Source: Ignavibacteriota bacterium (lineage in GTDB: Bacteria > Bacteroidota > UBA10030 > JAHEZR01). From it: a stretch of 5,411 nucleotides of DNA. The stretch lies in contig JAHEZR010000073.1 of NCBI GenBank assembly GCA_023251005.1, positions 1-5,411 of the forward strand, in the 5' to 3' direction. This document shows, piece by piece, positions 1 to 5,411 of the stretch (its first letter is position 1; the number at the start of each line of letters is the position of its first letter). Position numbers and translations under genes: made by a program. The notes under the pieces were generated by a model. The model did no database searches. It had not been told where the DNA came from and was given only the letters and a program-made list of their open reading frames with translations.

Positions 1-734
1 TTGTGTGCCACTTGGACAAGATTGTCGAGTTTCACACCCCGCTTGATGCGAGTTTCACCGAGGGTTGCACGATCAATGGTGCAATTCGCACCAACCTCCA
101 CATCATCCTCAATGACGACGATTCCCGTCTGTGGGATTTTATGGTATGTTCCATCCTGCTGTCGCGCAAACCCAAAACCATCACTGCCGACGACCGTTCC
201 AGAGTGGATAATCACTCGGTCGCCAACCTGGCATTTTTCCCGAATCGTGACGTTCGGGTAGATGAGAACATCGCTGCCCAACACGGCATCCTCGCAGATC
301 ACAGAGCCATGGGAGACTTTGGAATTTCTACCGACCTTCACATGCTCTCCTATGACAACGTGCGCTCCGATGGCGACGCCGGAACTCAAAACAGCCGAAG
401 ATGCGATTGCCGCCGTTGGATGGATGCCGGATAATTCTAGTCCAACGGAAGGCTGAAACCTCTGAAGCACTTGCAGGAAGGAAAAATAGGGATCCTCCAC
501 TTTGAGGAATGCTCTTTTTTTCTTCCTTCCGTTCAACTTCTTCTCGTCGAGATCGCGAGAGACGATGATCGCCGAGGCCCCTGTCGTCTCAAGATATTTT
601 TCGTACTTCGGGTTCGCAAGGAAGGTGATGTCTCCGTCTCCAGCCTCTTCGATCTTCGCAACGCGTGCAATCTCGATCTCGCCATCTCCGATGACGTTTC
701 CGTGAAGCAAACTGGCGATGTCCTTCACTTTCAC
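1..734 (-). CDS. lpxD: UDP-3-O-acylglucosamine N-acyltransferase LpxD, 3' end cut by the window edge
   Basis: LpxD transfers an acyl chain from acyl-ACP to the free 2-amino group of UDP-3-O-acylglucosamine, the third step of lipid A synthesis, at the cytoplasmic side. The frame is open for 244 codons, with no stop before the left edge. The N-terminal uridine-binding domain spans about residues 1-100 and contains [10 protein letters not shown] (35-44). Left-handed beta-helix hexapeptide repeats run from about residue 103. The LpxD signature follows: GSDGFGFA (183-190), KIPQTG (199-204), [14 protein letters not shown] (215-228) and [10 protein letters not shown] (235-244). The last complete codon is H244, which aligns with the catalytic histidine of the family (H239 in E. 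coli). Family members are about 340-350 residues, so roughly 100 residues lie outside. The start is a GTG at 734, with AAGGGGG six bases upstream; a second GTG at 728 is less well spaced. The gene begins 11 bases after skp copy 2, so the two are very likely cotranscribed. Confidence 0.95.
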   Translation of the reverse strand, partial: MKVKDIASLLHGNVIGDGEIEIARVAKIEEAGDGDITFLANPKYEKYLETTGASAIIVSRDLDEKKLNGRKKKRAFLKVEDPYFSFLQVLQRFQPSVGLELSGIHPTAAIASSAVLSSGVAIGAHVVIGEHVKVGRNSKVSHGSVICEDAVLGSDVLIYPNVTIREKCQVGDRVIIHSGTVVGSDGFGFARQQDGTYHKIPQTGIVVIEDDVEVGANCTIDRATLGETRIKRGVKLDNLVQVAH

Positions 735-740
735 GCTGGA

Positions 741-748
741 CCCCCTTA
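741..748 (-). promoter_or_regulatory. Ribosome binding site of lpxD, overlapping the upstream stop codon
   Basis: On the minus strand TAAGGGGG carries the TAA stop of the upstream skp copy (748-746) followed directly by GGGGG. It lies six bases before the GTG start at 734. The overlap of stop codon and Shine-Dalgarno suggests that ribosomes ending on skp copy 2 can restart on lpxD. It also favours the GTG at 734 over the one at 728. Confidence 0.6.
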
Positions 749-1291
749 CTTTGCGGCAACCTGCAGCTTCTGGAGGACTTTCGGTGTCAGGTCATACTTG
801 TCATTCGCATAAAGAAGCATAATGTCTCCGGACTTATCGAAAACATAATCGTAGCTATCTTCCACCGCGACATCCTGGATTGCCTTGAAGATCTTATCCT
901 GCACAGGCTTCATGAGCTCATTCTGCTTCGTAAACATCTCCCCATTCGGCCCAAACTTCTGGTTGCGATAATCAGTGACCTTCTTTTCGAGCTGCACAAG
1001 CTCACGTTCGGCCTCGGCTCTCGTCTGGTCACTCATGATAAGCTTTTTCTTATCGTACTCCTCATACTTCTTTTGCCATTCGTTCTGCATTCTCGTGATC
1101 TCACCTTGCCACTGCGCTACGAATCCATCGAGTTGTTTCTGAGCATCCTGCGCCTCGGGCAACCGTTCCATGATTGTTTTGGAATCCACATAGCCGATCT
1201 TTGCCTGCGCTTGGATAAAAATGGGTGATAAGAAAAAGAGCGGTACAAGTAGACAGAAACATCCTCTTGAAACCCCCAACATCCTGAACAT
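746..1291 (-). CDS. OmpH/Skp-family periplasmic chaperone, copy 2
   Basis: Skp/OmpH proteins are trimeric periplasmic holdases that bind unfolded outer-membrane proteins on the way to the BAM complex. The call rests on the family layout. A signal peptide covers residues 1-30 ([10 protein letters not shown], a hydrophobic core, then a predicted cut after AQA). The first strand motif KIGYVDS (31-37) follows, then [10 protein letters not shown] (45-54), a long charged helix pair with EEYDKKK (77-83), a turn at FGPNGE (103-108), and a C-terminal strand region [12 protein letters not shown] (130-141) ending in [12 protein letters not shown]. The length of 181 residues fits the family (about 160-190). 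The frame extends ten codons further to an ATG at 1321, but that ATG has no ribosome binding site; the ATG at 1291 has AGGAGG seven bases upstream and gives a clean signal peptide. By hand alignment the mature protein is about 45% identical to its upstream neighbour, so the pair is a tandem duplication. It ends 11 bases before lpxD. Confidence 0.92.
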   Translation of the reverse strand: MFRMLGVSRGCFCLLVPLFFLSPIFIQAQAKIGYVDSKTIMERLPEAQDAQKQLDGFVAQWQGEITRMQNEWQKKYEEYDKKKLIMSDQTRAEAERELVQLEKKVTDYRNQKFGPNGEMFTKQNELMKPVQDKIFKAIQDVAVEDSYDYVFDKSGDIMLLYANDKYDLTPKVLQKLQVAAK

Positions 1292-1310
1292 CGTCCTCCC
1301 TCCTCCCTCT
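1292..1310 (-). promoter_or_regulatory. Purine-rich ribosome binding site that decides the start of skp copy 2
   Basis: The 19 bases before the ATG at 1291 are purines except one C next to the start. They contain a full AGGAGG (1304-1299) seven bases from the ATG, plus further GGAGG-like registers on both sides. This is the strongest translation signal in the window. It lies inside the longer open frame that begins at 1321, which argues that the longer form is not made. Confidence 0.8.
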
Positions 1311-1325
1311 TGATTACTCATGTAA

Positions 1326-1344
1326 GATTATCGAATGGATAATC
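1326..1344 (-). other. Perfect 7-bp hairpin between the two skp copies
   Basis: GATTATC (1332-1326 on the opposite arm) and GATAATC form a perfect inverted repeat of 7 bp around a 5-base loop. It begins two to three bases after the TAG stop of skp copy 1 (1348-1346) and ends about 15 bases before the purine-rich ribosome binding site of copy 2. The stem is AT-rich and no T run follows, so it does not look like an intrinsic terminator. A role in RNA processing or stability, or a chance palindrome, are both possible. Confidence 0.5.
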
Positions 1345-1345
1345 C

Positions 1346-1909
1346 CTACTTCCCGCGTTTCAGGCGATCGAGAACCTTGAACGTGATGTCATACTTTGCA
1401 TCTCCGTAAAGCATAACGGGAACCTCCGCACCCTTGTCAAAGACAAACGACATCCCTTCTTCTTTCGCGACAGCCTGAATCGCTTTGATGATCTTATCTT
1501 TCACGGGAGTCATGATCTTATCCTGCAACTGCGCCAACTCACCGTTCTGTCCAAACTTCTTGTTGCGGAAATTAACGATATTCTGTTGCTCACCGAGGAG
1601 CTTCTGTTCCTCTGCTAACTTCACCTGGTCATTGAGCATCGCTTTCTTCTTGTCGTATTCATCCAGTCGAAATTGGTACGCCTTTGCCATCGTATCGATC
1701 TGGTCTTGCCACTGCTGCACGGAAGCCTGAATTTTTTTCTGTGCCTCCTGTGCCTCCGGGAATTGCTGGATGATGACCTGAGAATCTACGTACCCAAGCT
1801 TCAGGGCTTGGCCTGCAGCACTCCCGGTCAACACGATGATGGCAATGACGATCACTAAGGATTTGACAGCAGGGAGATTGCTGCGGGGTCGAAGGAATTG
1901 TTTATTCAC
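1346..1909 (-). CDS. OmpH/Skp-family periplasmic chaperone, copy 1
   Basis: This is the first of two tandem OmpH/Skp-like chaperones for unfolded outer-membrane proteins. It has a signal peptide: a basic start (MNKQFLRPRS), a hydrophobic core VKSLVIVIAIIVLTG at about 15-29, and a predicted cut after GQA at residue 35. The mature part begins LKLGYVDSQ and shows the family layout: PEAQEAQKKI (51-60), a long charged helical hairpin with DEYDKKK (83-89), NKKFGQNGE (116-124), KDKIIKAIQAVAKEEG (137-152), then VFDKG and MLYGDAKYDITFKVL. It ends in a basic KRGK tail that copy 2 lacks. The length is 187 residues. The start is taken as the GTG at 1909, because AAGAGG lies five bases before it; a GTG two codons upstream (1915) overlaps that ribosome binding site and is unlikely. 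It lies 95 bases after bamA and 54 before copy 2. Its position right behind bamA fits delivery of barrels to BamA. Confidence 0.92.
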   Translation of the reverse strand: MNKQFLRPRSNLPAVKSLVIVIAIIVLTGSAAGQALKLGYVDSQVIIQQFPEAQEAQKKIQASVQQWQDQIDTMAKAYQFRLDEYDKKKAMLNDQVKLAEEQKLLGEQQNIVNFRNKKFGQNGELAQLQDKIMTPVKDKIIKAIQAVAKEEGMSFVFDKGAEVPVMLYGDAKYDITFKVLDRLKRGK

Positions 1910-1914
1910 GTTCA

Positions 1915-1920
1915 CCTCTT
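1915..1920 (-). promoter_or_regulatory. Ribosome binding site that decides the start of skp copy 1
   Basis: AAGAGG on the minus strand lies five bases (TGAAC) before the GTG at 1909. An alternative GTG at 1915 begins on the last G of this motif, so the motif could not serve it. Confidence 0.55.
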
Positions 1921-1981
1921 GAGTTTGTTAGGCTTCACTTGTCGATCAATGATGAAAGATTCTGTAAAGGAAAAATCTTCC

Positions 1982-2018
1982 GCAGAGAATGGGTTCAGAG
2001 ACTTCTAGAACCCTCTGC
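1982..2018 (-). other. Long imperfect hairpin spanning the bamA stop codon
   Basis: An outer stem pairs 2018-2014 (GCAGA) with 1986-1982 (TCTGC). A middle stem pairs 2013-2008 (GGGTTC) with 1996-1991 (GAACCC). A short inner stem pairs 2006-2004 with 1999-1997 around a 4-base loop. This gives 14 pairs in all, with a 4-base bulge (1990-1987) and a 1-base bulge (2007). The bamA TAG stop (2007-2005) lies inside the hairpin. A run of five T appears at about 1975-1971, several bases past the stem, which is too far for a canonical terminator, and more genes of the same cluster follow. An attenuator, an RNA processing site or a stability element for the bamA message are the readings I consider; none is shown by sequence alone. 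Confidence 0.55.
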
Positions 2019-4404
2019 CGAATTGGAAATGAAAATGCCATCCATCGGGCTTGCCGTCTATCGGAGAGACATCATCAAAGCCGTACGCATAATCAAACCC
2101 GATGAGGCCAATTGGATTGATCAGGAGACGCGCCCCAATGCCCGCAGACCGACGGAGATCAAAGGGATCGGTGGCCTTCCAACTGAGCCACACGTTGCCT
2201 GCTTCAGCGAAAGTGAGTAAGTAAATTGGAATCGGATTTTGAGAGACAGAGAATCGCAGTTCAGCAGTATATTTGGCCATCGACCGACCACCTCCGATTT
2301 GGTCCTGAGCATTTCGCGGGCCAACACTGCGGTCCTCGTACCCGCGCAGTGGCGTTGTCGCGTAGTACGATGCTAAACCCGTGCCGCCCATCCAGAATAA
2401 TTCCGTGAATGGGATGATCGTGTTCTGCCGGTGACCGATCGCTCCAACGACGGCGCTTGTATAGAGGACGAGCCGATTCGTTCCAAATATCGGTGTATAC
2501 CAATCTGCATTCAAAGAGTATTTTTGATAGCTTGTACTGCCGGGAAGCAAAGGTTTTCCGGAGAGCTCTATCGAGAACGCAAAGTTAGAACCCGACGATG
2601 GAAAAACTGGGTTGTCAATGCTGCTGCGAGAAATTACCTGTTGAAGATTGAATTGACTGTAGGTCCCTTCTGCGAGAAGACCCTGACCATTCTTCACATC
2701 GTATCGCTGAAAACTAATAGTCCAGTCGCCGCGGAAATAATTGTCAGGCCAGCTGAAGCGTCGGCCAATCCTTAGAGAACCTCCCGTCCGTCGCTCATCG
2801 AATCCGAGAACTGTTCGGGTGTCAAACAAACTCACACCGAAAGATGTTGGAGTGTCGAGCAGCCACGGCTCTAAAAAGCTGAGGGAGAAAGTTCGAAAAC
2901 GGTTTGACTCGCCGAATTGCCAGTCAAAGTTAAGACTCTGACCTCCTCCACCCCCGAGCGGATCAGAGAGCGAGAAGTTGTTGAACGTGAGACCAAGAGC
3001 GCCCGTAAAACCGAAAGTGCCGCTGTATCCAACCGACGCGTTAAAGCTGTCGCTGGATTTCTCTTCAAGTTCATAGACAAGATCGACGGTTTGATTATCC
3101 GGGTTGAGATTAACGTCAGGTTTGATCTTCTCAGGATTAAAGTAATTGAGCACAGAAAGCTGACGAACACTCCGGATGATCGCCGCACGGCTGAAATAAT
3201 CGCCCGGGCGAGTAAAGAGCTCCCGACGGATGACTTTCTCTTTTGTCTTCGTGTTTCCTTTGATCGTAACGTGTCCGATTTTGAATTGATTCCTCTCATA
3301 GACGCGGACCTTCACATCGAGACTGTCTCCTGCGACAACGGTGAAATCGGGCTCGGCGTTAAACGTCAAATAGCCGTTATCGAGATAGAGGGAAGCGACA
3401 TCCGTTTGATCCTCACTTCCGCGAAGATTCGTCTCGAACTTTTCTGCGTTGAAAATGTCACCGCTCTTGAAGCCGAGCCTTGCGTTCAGAAACTCTGCAG
3501 GATAAACGTTGTTCCCCTCCCACGAAATGTTCCTGATTCGGTATTGCGCTCCCTCGCGGACGCTGATGTGAATGGCCAGATTCTCCCTCGTCTGATCGTA
3601 GGAGAGAGAATCGGAGAGGATTTCAGCATCCCGATAGCCATTCTTCTGATAGAATTTTACAATTAATTTCTTGTCCTCTTCATATTTTTTCCGGTCGAAG
3701 CGCGCCTTCTTCCAGAATTGCCACCACTTCTTCTCGCCCGTTTCCTTCATCTCTCCCTTCAGGTCTCCATCATTGAATGCCTTGTTGCCCTCGACCGAGA
3801 TATGCTCTACCCTTACTTGCTTTCCTTCATCAATGCTCAGCCTGAGAATAACTTTGCCGGCTGCGTTGGCATCCTGCGCCTCGACCAACTCTGGTTTGAT
3901 AGAGACCTGAAGAAAACCATCCTCTTCATACAATTTCTTGATTGCCTTTACAATTTTGTCTATCTCCAGCGGCGTGAGGAGCTCTCCACGAACAACATTA
4001 AGCTTTTTCAACAGGTCGTCATCGCTATGTTCGTTGTTTCCGACAAACTCCGCCCGCTCGAAACGAGGATGTTCCTTCACACGGATGAGAAGGTAGACGC
4101 CATCCGCAACCTTGTTCTCGATGCGAAGCTGAACATCCGAGAACACCCTCAGTGCCCACAGCCTCGAGATTGCCTGACCGCTCTGGGCCCCGGGAATCGT
4201 GATTTCATCCCCTACTCTCAGACCAGAATTGGCGATGACTGCGCCTGCATCTGCTGTCTTGTTCCCTTCGACGGAGATGCCGAGGATCTTGTACACTTCG
4301 GGTTTCGGCCCCTGCCCTTGCGCCCATCCCTGAGTGGAGAATCCGAGGAAGGAGAACAAAGAAAGTGCACTGATCGAGTAGAGAAACTTAGATCCCCGTC
4401 GCAT
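2005..4404 (-). CDS. bamA: Outer membrane protein assembly factor BamA (Omp85 family)
   Basis: BamA is the outer-membrane core of the BAM complex; it folds and inserts beta-barrel proteins. The 799-residue product is near the usual size (about 800). It has a signal peptide with a predicted cut after GWA (residue 28). Five POTRA repeats follow at roughly 36-113, 114-195, 196-286, 287-371 and 372-449, each with a VEGN/VGNN/WEGN/IKGN-type turn. The barrel runs from about 450 to the C-terminal phenylalanine (FQFGRGF), the usual barrel-end signal. Family marks in the barrel are SRSSIDNPVFPSSGS (592-606) and the loop-6 motif LRGYEDRSVGP (686-696), the counterpart of VRGF/VRGY. POTRA3 holds an aromatic/basic stretch, KKWWQFWKKARF (225-236), of a kind I associate with the Bacteroidota/Chlorobiota group. 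The ATG overlaps the end of uppS by 17 bases, and an AGGA lies nine bases upstream (4417-4414), which suggests translational coupling. It is followed by two Skp-like chaperone genes. Confidence 0.97.
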   Translation of the reverse strand: MRRGSKFLYSISALSLFSFLGFSTQGWAQGQGPKPEVYKILGISVEGNKTADAGAVIANSGLRVGDEITIPGAQSGQAISRLWALRVFSDVQLRIENKVADGVYLLIRVKEHPRFERAEFVGNNEHSDDDLLKKLNVVRGELLTPLEIDKIVKAIKKLYEEDGFLQVSIKPELVEAQDANAAGKVILRLSIDEGKQVRVEHISVEGNKAFNDGDLKGEMKETGEKKWWQFWKKARFDRKKYEEDKKLIVKFYQKNGYRDAEILSDSLSYDQTRENLAIHISVREGAQYRIRNISWEGNNVYPAEFLNARLGFKSGDIFNAEKFETNLRGSEDQTDVASLYLDNGYLTFNAEPDFTVVAGDSLDVKVRVYERNQFKIGHVTIKGNTKTKEKVIRRELFTRPGDYFSRAAIIRSVRQLSVLNYFNPEKIKPDVNLNPDNQTVDLVYELEEKSSDSFNASVGYSGTFGFTGALGLTFNNFSLSDPLGGGGGQSLNFDWQFGESNRFRTFSLSFLEPWLLDTPTSFGVSLFDTRTVLGFDERRTGGSLRIGRRFSWPDNYFRGDWTISFQRYDVKNGQGLLAEGTYSQFNLQQVISRSSIDNPVFPSSGSNFAFSIELSGKPLLPGSTSYQKYSLNADWYTPIFGTNRLVLYTSAVVGAIGHRQNTIIPFTELFWMGGTGLASYYATTPLRGYEDRSVGPRNAQDQIGGGRSMAKYTAELRFSVSQNPIPIYLLTFAEAGNVWLSWKATDPFDLRRSAGIGARLLINPIGLIGFDYAYGFDDVSPIDGKPDGWHFHFQFGRGF

Positions 4405-5221
4405 GCTTGATTATCCTGTCCACAGACTTCCTGATTGCGCTCTTGCGGAGCTGCTCACTGACCATCCCGAATCGACGCTCCCTTCGTTGAAAATCTCGTA
4501 TCGCCTCGTAAAGATCTTTTCGCCGGAAGTCGGGCCAGTACCGGTCGCTAATGTAAATTTCTGTGTACGCCAGTTGCCAGAGGAGGAAGTTGCTCAACCG
4601 AAACTCTCCGCTCGTCCTGATCAGAAGATCGGGATCGGGCATGTCCTTCGTGGCAAGATAGGAGTCCAATGTCCGCTCTGTGATATTTTCTACTTTCATC
4701 CTGTTATGCTGAACATCTTCCACAAGTTTCCGTGCAGCATTGGTGAGATCCCATCGACCGCTGTAGCTGAGAGCAAGATTTAGCGTGAGGCCCGTGTTCC
4801 TCTTCGTCTTTTCCATCGCCTCGAAGAGTTCATCCTGTACCTGCTGCGGCAATTCTCCGATGTCGCCGATGCACGTAAGTCGAACATTATTCTCGTGCAA
4901 GCGATCAGTTTCGTCGCGGAGAGCCTTCAAAAGGAGACGCATCAGGGTCGAGACTTCGTCCTTCGGCCGTCTCCAGTTCTCCGTAGAAAACGCGTAAATC
5001 GTCAGATGCTTGACGCCCAACTGCCCACATACTTCAACTATATCACGGACGGAATTCACACCCTGGCGGTGGCCTGCGACGCGATTCAATCCTCGTTCCT
5101 TCGCCCATCGTCCGTTTCCATCCATGATGATGGCAATGTGGAGAGGGATTGGGCCGCTTCGATTGAGTTGTTCCTGAGCTCTCTTGTCCTCCGGGGTAGG
5201 AAGGTTGTATTTTCTCGCCAC
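4388..5221 (-). CDS. uppS: Isoprenyl (undecaprenyl) diphosphate synthase, cis-prenyltransferase
   Basis: This enzyme adds isopentenyl units in cis to farnesyl diphosphate, making the C55 lipid carrier used for peptidoglycan and surface glycans; it acts at the cytoplasmic membrane face. All conserved blocks are present. Numbered from the GTG at 5221 (277 residues) they are: HIAIIMDGNGRWAKERG (28-44) with the catalytic, Mg-binding Asp34; GHRQG (50-54); IYAFSTENWRRP (75-86); SYSGRWDLTNAAR (152-164); and RTSGEFRLSNFLLWQLAYTE (202-221). The frame is open further up, to a TTG at 5302 (304 residues), but E. coli UppS has only about 25 residues before the catalytic Asp, the longer form would have 60, and a promoter-like sequence occupies the extra codons. 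The GTG has AGAAGG four bases before it. Product chain length cannot be read from the sequence. The last 17 bases overlap bamA. It is the first gene I can identify in the cluster. Confidence 0.94.
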   Translation of the reverse strand: MARKYNLPTPEDKRAQEQLNRSGPIPLHIAIIMDGNGRWAKERGLNRVAGHRQGVNSVRDIVEVCGQLGVKHLTIYAFSTENWRRPKDEVSTLMRLLLKALRDETDRLHENNVRLTCIGDIGELPQQVQDELFEAMEKTKRNTGLTLNLALSYSGRWDLTNAARKLVEDVQHNRMKVENITERTLDSYLATKDMPDPDLLIRTSGEFRLSNFLLWQLAYTEIYISDRYWPDFRRKDLYEAIRDFQRRERRFGMVSEQLRKSAIRKSVDRIIKHATGI

Positions 5222-5224
5222 GAT

Positions 5225-5231
5225 TCCTTCT
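5225..5231 (-). promoter_or_regulatory. Putative ribosome binding site of uppS
   Basis: AGAAGGA on the minus strand lies just before the GTG at 5221 (three bases from its last A, four from AGAAGG). The spacing is slightly short, so this supports the GTG start only moderately. No comparable motif precedes the TTG at 5302. Confidence 0.4.
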
Positions 5232-5273
5232 TGCAGTCGACTTTGAGAGGATTTCTCTTCGAAAATTCCCTGC

Positions 5274-5302
5274 AATTTAACTTTTTCCACCAGCAAAGTC
5301 AA
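5274..5302 (-). promoter_or_regulatory. Putative sigma70-like promoter for the uppS-bamA-skp-skp-lpxD cluster
   Basis: TTGACT (5302-5297) matches the -35 consensus at five of six positions. A 17-base spacer follows, then TAAATT (5279-5274), which matches the -10 consensus at four of six. Transcription would begin near 5267 and leave a leader of about 45 bases before the GTG of uppS. The 109 bases further upstream (5303-5411) show no gene I can support. All three minus-strand frames there meet stops, though the end of an upstream gene could lie in it. If the organism uses a Bacteroidia-type promoter code, this match would be accidental. Confidence 0.4.
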
Positions 5303-5411
5303 GAAACCATTCCTCGTGCTTTTTACCTAAACAACCGTGGCCAAAGAAAAATTTCTCAGTTTTTACCGTGATCTGGGATTCCGCTCATGTTTGACTTTCC
5401 TCGATGAATAT

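Noticed and set aside
3..434. Plus-strand open frames at the left edge
   Set aside because: They are antisense to lpxD, which reads without a stop for 244 codons and carries the LpxD signatures. The plus-strand products look like nothing known.
1292..1321. Start of skp copy 2 at the ATG at 1321
   Set aside because: No ribosome binding site precedes it, the extra residues are the translated purine tract (EGGGRT), and the ATG at 1291 has an ideal AGGAGG and gives a normal signal peptide.
1322..1345. Reading the hairpin after skp copy 1 as an intrinsic terminator
   Set aside because: The stem is AT-rich and is followed by TTAC and a purine tract rather than a T run, and closely spaced genes on the same strand continue.
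1939..2220. A 93-codon plus-strand frame across the bamA-skp gap
   Set aside because: Most of it is antisense to the conserved BamA C-terminus, and the remainder covers the hairpin region. No motif supports it.
2917..3666. A 249-codon open frame on the plus strand, and another of 230 codons at 3718-4410
   Set aside because: Both lie fully antisense to bamA, whose reading frame shows five POTRA repeats and a barrel with known motifs. The antisense products show no recognisable domain, and such frames arise easily opposite a long gene with this codon use.
4895..5371. A 158-codon plus-strand frame opposite the 5' half of uppS
   Set aside because: It is a shadow of the conserved uppS blocks, with no ribosome binding site or recognisable domain.
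1..5411. Search for a previously undescribed system, mobile element, CRISPR array or RNA gene
   Set aside because: Almost all of the window is covered by five well-known envelope genes. The uncovered stretches are short (at most 109 bases plus the small uppS leader), and I see no direct repeats, transposase or tRNA-like folds.

Overview
The window holds one strand-coherent cluster for building the Gram-negative cell envelope. All genes are on the minus strand and are transcribed from the right edge to the left edge. In transcription order they are: uppS (undecaprenyl/isoprenyl diphosphate synthase), bamA (outer-membrane protein insertase), two tandem ompH/skp-family periplasmic chaperone genes, and lpxD (lipid A acyltransferase, cut by the left edge). 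I find no mobile element, CRISPR array, tRNA, rRNA or defence-like gene, and no candidate for a new system. The notable points are paralogy, gene packing, start sites and intercistronic RNA structure.

Organism: the genes point to a diderm that makes LPS. The wording of the proteins (BamA ending in FQFGRGF with an aromatic/basic stretch in POTRA3, LpxD with DRATLGET, UppS with SYSGRWDL) and the tandem OmpH genes after bamA resemble the Bacteroidota/Chlorobiota (FCB) group. My best guess is an Ignavibacteria/Chlorobi-like lineage. Clear Shine-Dalgarno motifs, including a full AGGAGG, and frequent GTG starts argue against class Bacteroidia, where such motifs are rare. Base composition looks close to 50% GC. 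This placement rests on recognition, not on a search.

Layout from right to left: 5411-5303 contains no gene I can support, though it could hold the 3' end of an upstream gene. A sigma70-like promoter is proposed at 5302-5274, followed by uppS (5221-4388). bamA (4404-2005) overlaps the end of uppS by 17 bases. A 95-base gap follows, carrying a long imperfect hairpin that starts inside the last bamA codons. Next come skp copy 1 (1909-1346), a 54-base gap with a perfect 7-bp hairpin and a purine-rich ribosome binding site, and skp copy 2 (1291-746). After an 11-base gap lpxD starts at 734 and runs off the left edge at its catalytic histidine.

How the genes work together: UppS makes the lipid carrier for peptidoglycan and surface glycans, BamA folds and inserts outer-membrane barrels, the Skp-like proteins escort unfolded barrels across the periplasm, and LpxD adds the second acyl chain to the lipid A precursor. 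The order is a shortened form of the enterobacterial uppS-cdsA-rseP-bamA-skp-lpxD cluster, with cdsA and rseP absent and skp doubled.
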